Shown here one piece after another: positions 1 to 5,538 of a DNA stretch of 64,000 nucleotides. The stretch's first letter is position 1; each line of letters opens with the position of its first letter. The notes under the pieces are model-generated. The model did no database searches. It saw only the letters and a list, made by a program, of their open reading frames with translations, and was not told the DNA's origin. Made by a program: the position numbers and the translations under genes. The stretch lies in the NCBI GenBank assembly GCA_042568205.1, contig JBHPJE010000006.1, forward strand, positions 1-64,000. The letters run 5' to 3'. This stretch comes from JAUVDZ01 sp042568205 (GTDB lineage: Bacteria; Patescibacteriota; Gracilibacteria; UBA1369; PNNO01).

Positions 1-13
1 AACAAGTCATCAC

Positions 14-90
14 GGAGCGGTAGTTCAGTTGGTTAGAACGCCTGCCTGTCACGCAGGAGGTCGCGGGTTCGAGTCCCGTCCGTTCCGCCA
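14..90 (+). tRNA. tRNA-Asp (GTC)
   Basis: A full cloverleaf is readable: acceptor stem GGAGCGG pairs with CCGTTCC, the anticodon arm is CCTGC-CTGTCAC-GCAGG with GTC at 48-50, the T arm contains GGTTCGAGTCCC, and CCA is encoded at 88-90. Its last bases and the next four (72-94) recur exactly at 261-283. Confidence 0.97.
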
Positions 91-102
91 TTTAGAAAAT
101 GG

Positions 103-127
103 CCGCCCAACGAGGCGGACGTTTTTT
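103..127 (+). terminator. Rho-independent terminator after tRNA-Asp
   Basis: CCGCC (103-107) pairs with GGCGG (114-118) across a six-base loop, and six T follow (122-127). It lies 12 bases after the tRNA CCA and would end the tRNA transcript. It sits inside the segment bounded by the duplicated tRNA 3' end. Confidence 0.7.
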
Positions 128-260
128 AAATTTGTGTGAATTGAAAGGGACGAGAACCACAGGTTCGGGATTCGAGCGAACGAGACAAGCGATTCGCCAA
201 AGGTGAAGCATTTGCGAGTGAGCGATGAAGCCCCTGCCGACGAGCGTAGCGAGGAGGGAA

Positions 261-283
261 AGTCCCGTCCGTTCCGCCATTTA
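261..283 (+). repeat. Duplicated tRNA-Asp 3' end (attachment-site-like direct repeat)
   Basis: Bases 261-283 are identical to 72-94, the 3' end of tRNA-Asp including CCA plus TTTA. The two copies are 189 bases apart in the same orientation. The DNA between them (95-260) is locally G+C-rich, holds the terminator and no convincing gene. Integration into a tRNA 3' end characteristically leaves such a repeat. A partial tandem duplication of the tRNA is the alternative. Confidence 0.75.
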
Positions 284-287
284 AATT

Positions 288-373
288 CTACTTGCTACGA
301 GCGAGGCCTCCTTGAGGACTCGTCGAGTAGGGCGTTGATTTGATCTCGAGCTCTAAGAGCGAGAGGCAACCCT
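288..373 (+). ncRNA. Candidate structured RNA, copy A (two-hairpin, tRNA-linked)
   Basis: The first domain is a long interrupted stem: CTACT (288-292) with AGTAG (326-330), ACGAG (297-301) with CTCGT (319-323), and CCTC-CTT-GAGG (307-317) at the tip. The second is a hairpin with CTC/GAG (345-347, 363-365), a tandem GA/GA internal loop (348-349, 361-362) and GCTC-TAA-GAGC (350-360). The same architecture with compensatory changes recurs at 51001-51082. It begins four bases after the duplicated tRNA-Asp end. I cannot assign it to a known RNA family. Confidence 0.6.
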
Positions 374-395
374 AATTGACAATTTTGGGGTTTTT
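368..395 (+). terminator. Terminator of RNA copy A
   Basis: AACCC (368-372) pairs with GGGTT (388-392), followed by T through 395. Its loop contains the TTGACA of the next gene's promoter, so termination of the RNA and initiation of the 425 gene share the same bases. Confidence 0.5.
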
Positions 396-403
396 GATAT
401 AAT
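376..403 (+). promoter_or_regulatory. Consensus promoter for the gene at 425
   Basis: TTGACA (376-381), a 16-base spacer and TATAAT (398-403) match the vegetative consensus exactly. The expected start of transcription is near 410, giving a leader of about 15 bases. Confidence 0.75.
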
Positions 404-424
404 CACATCCTTTAAATTTATTGC

Positions 425-754
425 ATGGGTGTAGAGCATAAAGACAACGAGCCGACAACAAATCAAGATAGAGAAAGAATCCGAATGATTAGTGAAGTCG
501 AAGCAATTATTATTGTGTTTAAACAATCCACACAGCAATTATTAGGTGGGCATAAAAATGCAATTAAAACTGTAGAACGACTTCGAAAAAGCTTAATTAG
601 AAAATGCGGGGAGGTTTATTTAGCTTTAGATAAAGATAGTTCGGTTTTTGATGAAGTGAATAGAATTATGATGAATTATTTTGAGTTTAGATCCCAATAT
701 GATGCAGAAAAGCTTCGACGAGAAGTTTTAAAAAAGATAGGGGATGTTTATTAA
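425..754 (+). CDS. Hypothetical protein, 109 aa, helical and charged
   Basis: No family is recognised. The product is 109 residues, rich in Glu, Lys and Arg, and appears helical throughout, with a heptad-like stretch over residues 25-65 (ISEVEAIIIVF, AIKTVERLRKSL). There is no signal peptide or membrane segment, so a small cytoplasmic coiled-coil protein is likely. The start is the first ATG, 22 bases after a perfect TATAAT, with no Shine-Dalgarno sequence, as for most genes here. Its last four bases overlap the end of the convergent membrane-protein gene. The consensus promoter and a reading frame free of stops argue that it is real. Confidence 0.6.
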   Translation: MGVEHKDNEPTTNQDRERIRMISEVEAIIIVFKQSTQQLLGGHKNAIKTVERLRKSLIRKCGEVYLALDKDSSVFDEVNRIMMNYFEFRSQYDAEKLRREVLKKIGDVY

Positions 755-1290
755 GATTTTTTCTTTACCAATGCCAATTTTACAACATAGTAAGCTGAGA
801 ATGCCGCAAAGAATGCATTCAGCCAGAAGAATATCCAGCTCATTTCGATGTAGCTAAAAATCGCAATTAATAAGCCACCTAGCATCAGGGCGACGTTTCT
901 TCGAATGCTTCCCATTTTGAGAATATAACCTAATCCAACTCCAGTAAGACCAATTATAAAAAATACAGTATTATATCCTTCAAATAAATAAAGAGACCAA
1001 ATTATCAATGCAATGCCTGAAATAATGATTGCAGGTATAGAAATTTTTTCTTTAGTATTTAGCATCATTAAAACACTCGCAATCACAACCAAACTTTGTA
1101 GAAAAATAAAGAAAACCGCACCACCAGCAAGATATCCAAGAATAGAATAAGTAAGCATCACACCACCACCAATTGCAAAAAGCCAGTTTTTTGTAGACTT
1201 CATTGGATGTTTAACTTTTTTCACAGGCCACGCAGCGCCTGTTACCAGAATTAGTGCTCCGGCTAGTCCAACATAAAAATTGATATCCAT
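751..1290 (-). CDS. Integral membrane protein, 179 aa, unknown function
   Basis: The protein is mostly hydrophobic, with about six predicted membrane segments (the first at residues 5-22, the last near 150-170) separated by short basic loops, and it ends in a lysine-rich tail. I recognise no catalytic motif; a loose resemblance to small YgjV-like inner-membrane proteins is the closest comparison. It begins 11 bases after the stop of guaD on the same strand, so the two are probably co-transcribed. A role in purine base uptake or export would fit the neighbour but is inference from context only. Confidence 0.65.
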   Translation of the reverse strand: MDINFYVGLAGALILVTGAAWPVKKVKHPMKSTKNWLFAIGGGVMLTYSILGYLAGGAVFFIFLQSLVVIASVLMMLNTKEKISIPAIIISGIALIIWSLYLFEGYNTVFFIIGLTGVGLGYILKMGSIRRNVALMLGGLLIAIFSYIEMSWIFFWLNAFFAAFSAYYVVKLALVKKKS

Positions 1291-1301
1291 ATTAAAATGG
1301 G

Positions 1302-2582
1302 TTATTTAATTTTCTCACCTTCTATAAAGACGTGTTTAACCATTGATGCATCACCTCTGTAGATTAGTTTTGATAAGATTTGATCCGGTTTCATGTATTT
1401 GCTTGTAGCAGCCATTGGATCAGCTTTTTTATGGTCGATTATTAAGAAATCTGCCTTTTTTCCTTTGTCCAGACTTCCGATTTTTTTATCCATTGATAGC
1501 ACTTTTGCACCTCCGAGTGTGGCCAAATAGAAAGCTTCAGATAAAGTCAATGGTTCGCCTGATTTGAGATAGAGATTTGCGAATTTTGAGCTTTCGATTG
1601 CTTCTTTCATTTCATTTATCATTGATAAGCTATAGCCTCCTGCTACGTCTGTTCCGAGTCCCATGTTTAGGTTAAGTTCGCGATATTTTCTAAATGGCAT
1701 AATTCCACTTGAAAGGAATCTGTTTGAAGTCGGGCAATGTGCAATCTTGGTTCTTGTTTTATTGATAAGATCGAGTTCAGCTTTTTTCATATAAACACAG
1801 TGCGCCATAATTGTTTTTGGACCCATGATTCCAGCTTGATAGTAGACATCAGTGTAGTTTTTGCATTTAGGAAATAAACTCATTGTGAAATCAATTTCAT
1901 TTTTATTTTCTCCAAGATGAGTTTGAATATACGCACCTGTTTTTTTCGCAAGTTCGCTAACTTTTTTCATTGATTCAAATGAGCAAGTGATTGCAAATCG
2001 AGGAGTCAAAACATAATAAAGCCGGTCATTATGGCCATGCCATTTTTTAATTAATTCTTCAGATTCTTTTAGAGATTTATTAGTATTTTCAGTTAGAAAA
2101 TCTGGACTATTTTGATCCATCATTACTTTTCCAATAATAGCTCTGATTTTTGATTTTGCCGCATGTTTAAAGGCAATATCAGTTGCTTTTTTATGTATAG
2201 TTACATAAGTGAGAGTTGTGGTTGTCCCATTTTTTATCAGATCTTTAAAGAAAGTTCGCGCTGAAGCCTCAGCAATTTTTTCATTCTTAAAAGTTTTCTC
2301 CCGAGGGAATGTATATTTTTCAAGCCATGGCAATAATTCCTTTTCCCCAATCCCTGAAAACGCATATTGAGGAAGATGATTGTGCACATCTATAAATCCA
2401 GGACAAATTAAATAATCTGAATAATCAAGGAATTTATATCCTTTATATTTTTTTTTAGGATTGGATTTTGTGATGGCTTCAATTTCACCATTTTTATTTA
2501 CAACTAAATACCCCGGAGCATAAATATTAAGAGTCTTTTGATTCTTCGCAGAAATTATAAGTGCTTTATAAATAGCTTTCAT
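1302..2582 (-). CDS. guaD: Guanine deaminase (amidohydrolase family)
   Basis: This is a 426-residue amidohydrolase expected to convert guanine to xanthine and ammonia in the cytoplasm. The metal-binding start PGFIDVHNH is followed by a guanine-deaminase-type segment (HLPQYAFSGIGE, then LPWLEKYTFPRE). Further metal or active-site motifs are QTHLGE, MAHCVYM, AHCPTSNRFLSSG and GLGTDVAGG, in the family's order. The length is normal for the family (about 430-450). The start is the first ATG, with a minus-strand TATAAT at 2611-2616 preceded by TGG. A relative acting on another purine or triazine is possible, but the HAPQY/TFPRE-type signature favours guanine. It fits purine salvage or nitrogen recovery in a genome with little purine synthesis. 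Confidence 0.85.
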   Translation of the reverse strand: MKAIYKALIISAKNQKTLNIYAPGYLVVNKNGEIEAITKSNPKKKYKGYKFLDYSDYLICPGFIDVHNHLPQYAFSGIGEKELLPWLEKYTFPREKTFKNEKIAEASARTFFKDLIKNGTTTTLTYVTIHKKATDIAFKHAAKSKIRAIIGKVMMDQNSPDFLTENTNKSLKESEELIKKWHGHNDRLYYVLTPRFAITCSFESMKKVSELAKKTGAYIQTHLGENKNEIDFTMSLFPKCKNYTDVYYQAGIMGPKTIMAHCVYMKKAELDLINKTRTKIAHCPTSNRFLSSGIMPFRKYRELNLNMGLGTDVAGGYSLSMINEMKEAIESSKFANLYLKSGEPLTLSEAFYLATLGGAKVLSMDKKIGSLDKGKKADFLIIDHKKADPMAATSKYMKPDQILSKLIYRGDASMVKHVFIEGEKIK

Positions 2583-2610
2583 GCCGATATTGATTATTAA
2601 AACTTTAATT

Positions 2611-2616
2611 ATTATA
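2611..2616 (-). promoter_or_regulatory. -10 element of guaD
   Basis: On the minus strand the sequence reads TGGTATAAT, an extended -10 placed about 29 bases before the guaD ATG. No clear -35 is seen, which is common for extended -10 promoters. Confidence 0.55.
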
Positions 2617-2679
2617 CCATGAAATAATTTAAGAAATTTTTAGAAATATTTTAAATTATTTTGATAACATGATCGCATT

Positions 2680-2773
2680 AGCCGGAGTTGACTATGGGGA
2701 CAGCTAGGTGCAACGACAGTCTTGTCAACCTGATCGTTAGGAGTTCGATTCTCCTTGTCTCCACCATCCGGCT
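2680..2773 (+). ncRNA. tRNA-like RNA enclosed by an extra 7-bp stem (atypical or degenerate tRNA)
   Basis: Bases 2696-2766 look like a tRNA at both ends: GGGGACA (2696-2702) pairs with TGTCTCC (2756-2762), a perfect T arm AGGAG-TTCGATT-CTCCT precedes it, and A plus CCA follow. A TTGTCAA resembling an Asp anticodon loop is present, but only 36 bases separate the acceptor and T stems, and neither a normal D arm nor a five-pair anticodon stem can be drawn. AGCCGGA (2680-2686) and TCCGGCT (2767-2773) enclose the whole element. It may be a decayed tRNA, a D-arm-less tRNA or a tRNA mimic. Confidence 0.4.
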
Positions 2774-2777
2774 AGTG

Positions 2778-2783
2778 TATAAT
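2778..2783 (+). promoter_or_regulatory. TATAAT downstream of the tRNA-like element
   Basis: A TATAAT lies just after the enclosing stem. A transcript started near 2790 would consist only of the sequence that can pair with the tRNA-like RNA (2789-2805) plus the terminator. No good -35 is present, so the site is tentative. Confidence 0.3.
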
Positions 2784-2820
2784 ATTAATGACAAGTCTGT
2801 CGTTGACGAAGCTGTATAAA

Positions 2821-2847
2821 AACTCTCCAATTCCTGGGGAGTTTTTT
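2821..2847 (+). terminator. Rho-independent terminator of the tRNA-like locus
   Basis: AACTCTCC (2821-2828) pairs with GGGGAGTT (2836-2843), with one G-T wobble, and the T run continues to 2847. It ends the small RNA locus before the promoter of the 2913 gene. Confidence 0.75.
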
Positions 2848-2848
2848 C

Positions 2849-2877
2849 TTGATTAATCAAAATTCCCCACCTATAAT
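2849..2877 (+). promoter_or_regulatory. Promoter for the HTH gene at 2913
   Basis: TTGATT (2849-2854), a 17-base spacer and TATAAT (2872-2877). The predicted leader is about 30 bases. Confidence 0.6.
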
Positions 2878-2912
2878 GAAGTCCCGATTAATCAAATTAA
2901 CCTCTTAAAATC

Positions 2913-3356
2913 ATGGCACAAACATTCCTGAGTATCCAAGAAGCAGCTGAAATTTCTAGCAAGTCTATCCAAACAATTCGACGTGCTATTAAGTCAAAAA
3001 AGCTTAAATCTCGAAAAAGAAAAACTCCACAAGGATACAATTACATGATTGATAAAGAGAGTTTAGTTAGCTTATATGATGTACGTTCAATTTTTGATGA
3101 ACAGGTGAAAGAAAAAAAGAAAGATCAAAAAGATAAAATTTCAAAAACTCCAAGAAAACTTTCAAAATCATATCTTACAAAAGATGATTTAGGGATGTTC
3201 AAAGACACAGTTCAAAAATTAATTGACCAACACGAGAAAGATAAAGAAAATCTATTCCGATTAATCAAAACTTTTCAGGATAGAGTAGTTGTTTTAGAGA
3301 ATCAGGTTAAGTTGTTAGCTCAGCCAAAAAAGAAGTGGTACGAAATTTGGAAATAG
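2913..3356 (+). CDS. Helix-turn-helix DNA-binding protein with coiled-coil tail
   Basis: Residues 1-55 form a MerR/excisionase-type winged helix (FLSIQEAAEISSKSIQTIRR, a basic wing, then the YNYMIDKESL segment). Residues 60-95 are a very basic linker, and residues 100-140 a coiled coil with heptad leucines and valines, suited to dimer formation. The protein ends in a Trp-rich KKWYEIWK. It is probably a transcriptional regulator or chromosome-associated factor; the target is unknown. It starts at an ATG 36 bases after a clear -10 and is followed after 18 bases by the kinase-like membrane protein, possibly in one transcript. Confidence 0.7.
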   Translation: MAQTFLSIQEAAEISSKSIQTIRRAIKSKKLKSRKRKTPQGYNYMIDKESLVSLYDVRSIFDEQVKEKKKDQKDKISKTPRKLSKSYLTKDDLGMFKDTVQKLIDQHEKDKENLFRLIKTFQDRVVVLENQVKLLAQPKKKWYEIWK

Positions 3357-3374
3357 GGTACAATCAAATACCGT

Positions 3375-4028
3375 ATGAGAGCAAAAAAACTACGTAGAGA
3401 AATTTTACGAAAGCTTTTCCATCTGTATCAACTTCCAATGATACTTGGTTATGTTGTCCTTAGATATTATTTTTCTGAGCGTATAGCGATTTTTGCAGTA
3501 GTGATAGTTTTAGTTTTAGTTTTAGAATATGAATTTTTACGTTTGGATTTGAAAGTAAAAATTCCTGATCCTTTTGGCATTCTTAGGACACACGAAAAAA
3601 AAGGCCTTAGTGGAATGCTATTTATGACTCTTGCAACAATAGTTGTATTTACGGTTTTTGATTTTAAAATAGCAATTACTGCACTTTTAATTACTGTTTT
3701 TGGTGATTTGGCATCTGCATTAGTTGGAATAAAGTATGGAAAGCATAGAATTAAAACAGGCAAGTCCTGGGAAGGTTTTGCCGCCGGACTGGTCATGAAT
3801 TTAATTGTCGCCGGAGTATTTTTATGGGAATATCCATTGATTGCAATATCAATGGCTGTTGTTGGAAGTTTTGTTGAGATGTTGACCTACAAACTTGATG
3901 ACAATTTAACTGTTCCTATTGCTTCAGCTTTTGCAGGGCATACAGTCGCCTTTATTTTAGGAATTAGTTTGGTGCAACTGACTAATCCTATAACAGATTT
4001 ATATCAATTCTTGACTTCTTTTTTATAA
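3375..4028 (+). CDS. Polyprenol/phytol/dolichol kinase-like membrane protein
   Basis: The protein has 217 residues and about seven membrane segments. It carries the marks of the CTP-dependent lipid kinase family that includes Sec59, VTE5 and yeast Dgk1: an N-terminal LRREILRKLFHL, a central GDLASALVGIKYG and KTGKSWEGFAAG, and a C-terminal DDNLTVPIASAFAG. Members phosphorylate a membrane-embedded prenol or diacylglycerol on the cytoplasmic side. The lipid substrate cannot be read from the sequence; recycling of undecaprenol-type carriers or scavenging of phospholipid precursors are reasonable ideas. It lies 18 bases after the HTH gene. Confidence 0.75.
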   Translation: MRAKKLRREILRKLFHLYQLPMILGYVVLRYYFSERIAIFAVVIVLVLVLEYEFLRLDLKVKIPDPFGILRTHEKKGLSGMLFMTLATIVVFTVFDFKIAITALLITVFGDLASALVGIKYGKHRIKTGKSWEGFAAGLVMNLIVAGVFLWEYPLIAISMAVVGSFVEMLTYKLDDNLTVPIASAFAGHTVAFILGISLVQLTNPITDLYQFLTSFL

Positions 4029-4043
4029 ATGGGTAAAGTTTCG

Positions 4044-4061
4044 GTGCTCTTCTTTTAGCAC
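4044..4061 (+). other. Small hairpin in the gdhA leader
   Basis: GTGCT (4044-4048) pairs with AGCAC (4057-4061), 15 bases before the gdhA start. There is no T tract after it, so it may affect mRNA stability or translation rather than end transcription. Confidence 0.3.
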
Positions 4062-4075
4062 TAACCAACTACGAA

Positions 4076-5323
4076 ATGTCACTTTTTCAAAACACTCTAA
4101 AGCAGATCAATGAAGCTGCTGAGATTATGAATCTTGAAGAAGATATTTTAACTATTTTAAGCCACCCTAAACGTATTATTCAAGTTAGCCTTCCAATTAG
4201 AATGGATGATGGAAAGGTTAAGGTTTTTGAAGGATTCCGTGTTCAACACAATGATGTTGCTGGTCCATTTAAAGGTGGAATTAGATATCATCAACAAGTT
4301 GATATGGAAGAAGTTAAAGCACTTGCAACATGGATGACAATGAAATGTTCAGTTGTAGGAATCCCTTTAGGTGGAGGAAAAGGTGGAATCATTGTTGATC
4401 CAAAAACATTATCAAAACGAGAGTTAGAACAATTAACTCGAAAATATATAGACAGAGTTCAACATAATATCGGACCTAACATGGACGTGCCAGCTCCTGA
4501 TGTAAATACAAACGGAGAGATCATGGCATGGATGACTGATGAATACATGAAACTTGGAAACATCAATAAACGTGGTGTTGTAACTGGAAAACCACTTGAA
4601 TGTGGAGGTTCAGAAGGTCGAGCCGCTGCAACTAGTCAAGGGGGATCTTATGTATGGGAAGAAATTGCAAAAGAAAAAGGAACTAATCCTGGAGAAACTA
4701 AAGTTGTAATTCAGGGATTTGGTAATGCTGGATCTCACATGGCTCGAATCATGGGAGAACAAGGTTACAAAATCGTAGGTGTTTCTGATTCAAAAGGCGG
4801 AGTTTACTGCGCTGAAGGATTAGACGCACCTTGCGTACTTAAATGCAAAGTAGAAAAAGGATCAGTTACTGAATGCGAATCTCAATGTGGCGAATGCAAA
4901 CAAGTTACAAACGAAGAATTAATCACTGCAGAATGCGATATTTTAGTTTTAGCTGCTCTTGAAAACCAAGTTACTGAAGAAAACGCAGCTAACGTTAAAG
5001 CTAAATATATTATTGAGTTAGCAAATGGTCCAATTACTCCTGAAGCAGACAAGATTCTTGAAAAGAATGACGTTTTAGTTATTCCAGATATACTTGCAAA
5101 TGCTGGTGGAGTAACAGTTAGTTACTTTGAATTAGTTCAGAACGAAGCAGGATATTATTGGACAGCAGACAAAGTTCAAAGACGTCTTAAACCAATCATG
5201 ATCAAAGCTTATCAAAGAGTTAGCGAAATGATGCAGGAGCACAAGTGTTCAATGCGTCAGGCAGCATTCATCTCTGCGATGGACAGACTCGGAGTTATGT
5301 TGAAGATAAGGGGTTTCGAGTAA
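4076..5323 (+). CDS. gdhA: Glutamate dehydrogenase with a Cys-rich insertion
   Basis: This is a 415-residue Glu/Leu/Phe/Val dehydrogenase, most likely interconverting glutamate with 2-oxoglutarate and ammonia. The substrate-binding region shows GPFKGGIRYH and PLGGGKGGI with the catalytic-type Lys at residue 102. MDVPAPDVNT and the Rossmann motif GFGNAGSHMA follow, and the length matches hexameric bacterial enzymes. Unusually, residues 245-274 contain six cysteines (245, 253, 257, 267, 271, 274), where relatives have a Cys-free loop after the nucleotide-binding motif. The spacing suggests a metal site or redox switch. It starts at an ATG without a Shine-Dalgarno sequence and is monocistronic, with a terminator right after it. 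Confidence 0.93.
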   Translation: MSLFQNTLKQINEAAEIMNLEEDILTILSHPKRIIQVSLPIRMDDGKVKVFEGFRVQHNDVAGPFKGGIRYHQQVDMEEVKALATWMTMKCSVVGIPLGGGKGGIIVDPKTLSKRELEQLTRKYIDRVQHNIGPNMDVPAPDVNTNGEIMAWMTDEYMKLGNINKRGVVTGKPLECGGSEGRAAATSQGGSYVWEEIAKEKGTNPGETKVVIQGFGNAGSHMARIMGEQGYKIVGVSDSKGGVYCAEGLDAPCVLKCKVEKGSVTECESQCGECKQVTNEELITAECDILVLAALENQVTEENAANVKAKYIIELANGPITPEADKILEKNDVLVIPDILANAGGVTVSYFELVQNEAGYYWTADKVQRRLKPIMIKAYQRVSEMMQEHKCSMRQAAFISAMDRLGVMLKIRGFE

Positions 5324-5343
5324 AATATTTGCAAATTAAAGAA

Positions 5344-5374
5344 AAGGCCTTCTCAGTGCGAGTGGGTCTTTTTT
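5344..5374 (+). terminator. Terminator after gdhA
   Basis: AAGGCC (5344-5349) pairs with GGTCTT (5365-5370), followed by T to 5374. The loop is long, so the fold is of moderate quality. Confidence 0.6.
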
Positions 5375-5417
5375 ATTGTCAGATCTAGTCTGGCTTCAAA
5401 ATAGGTATGCCTTCAAA

Positions 5418-5439
5418 ATAGTTATGGCGCCAAAACTAT
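5418..5439 (-). terminator. Palindromic terminator, duplicated from the pckA 3' flank
   Basis: This 22-base perfect palindrome has ATAGTT/AACTAT arms around a TGGCGCCA core and is followed on the minus strand by TTTT. The equivalent palindrome after pckA at 10984-11005 differs only at two bases that pair with each other. It would terminate the transcript of the first giant gene. Confidence 0.55.
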
Positions 5440-5457
5440 TATGGCCTCAAAACTCAA

Positions 5458-5538
5458 CTACCCAAACACCTCAGTAATCGAAGCATTTAGTTTCGGATAA
5501 TTTTTGATACTATCTTGAAAAATCTCAATGTAAGCCAA
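5458..5538 (-). pseudogene. pckA C-terminal remnant
   Basis: Read on the minus strand directly after the stop of the 1679-residue giant, and in the same frame, this segment encodes 26 residues ending in YPKLNASITEVFG. That is identical in protein to the last 13 residues of the intact pckA at 11023. The DNA differs at several synonymous sites (for example TAT/TAC, CCG/CCA, AAA/AAG, CTA/CTG), so this copy drifted while still under selection, before it was cut down. The downstream flank to about 5375 is also similar to the flank of pckA. It marks an old duplication of pckA whose body was lost or replaced by the giant-gene cassette. Confidence 0.8.

Noticed and set aside
92..280. Minus-strand frame over the tRNA-Asp repeat segment
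   Set aside because: It overlaps the tRNA 3' end, the terminator and the duplicated tail, and contains no domain-like pattern.
2696..2766. Start or end of tmRNA
   Set aside because: The ends do not match the GGGGC-UGA/UCAGCUCC tmRNA consensus, and no tag-peptide reading frame or pseudoknot region is present.
2678..2860. Minus-strand frame over the tRNA-like element
   Set aside because: Its RRIELLT-type protein sequence is what antisense translation of a tRNA T arm commonly gives. It supports the tRNA-like reading rather than a protein.
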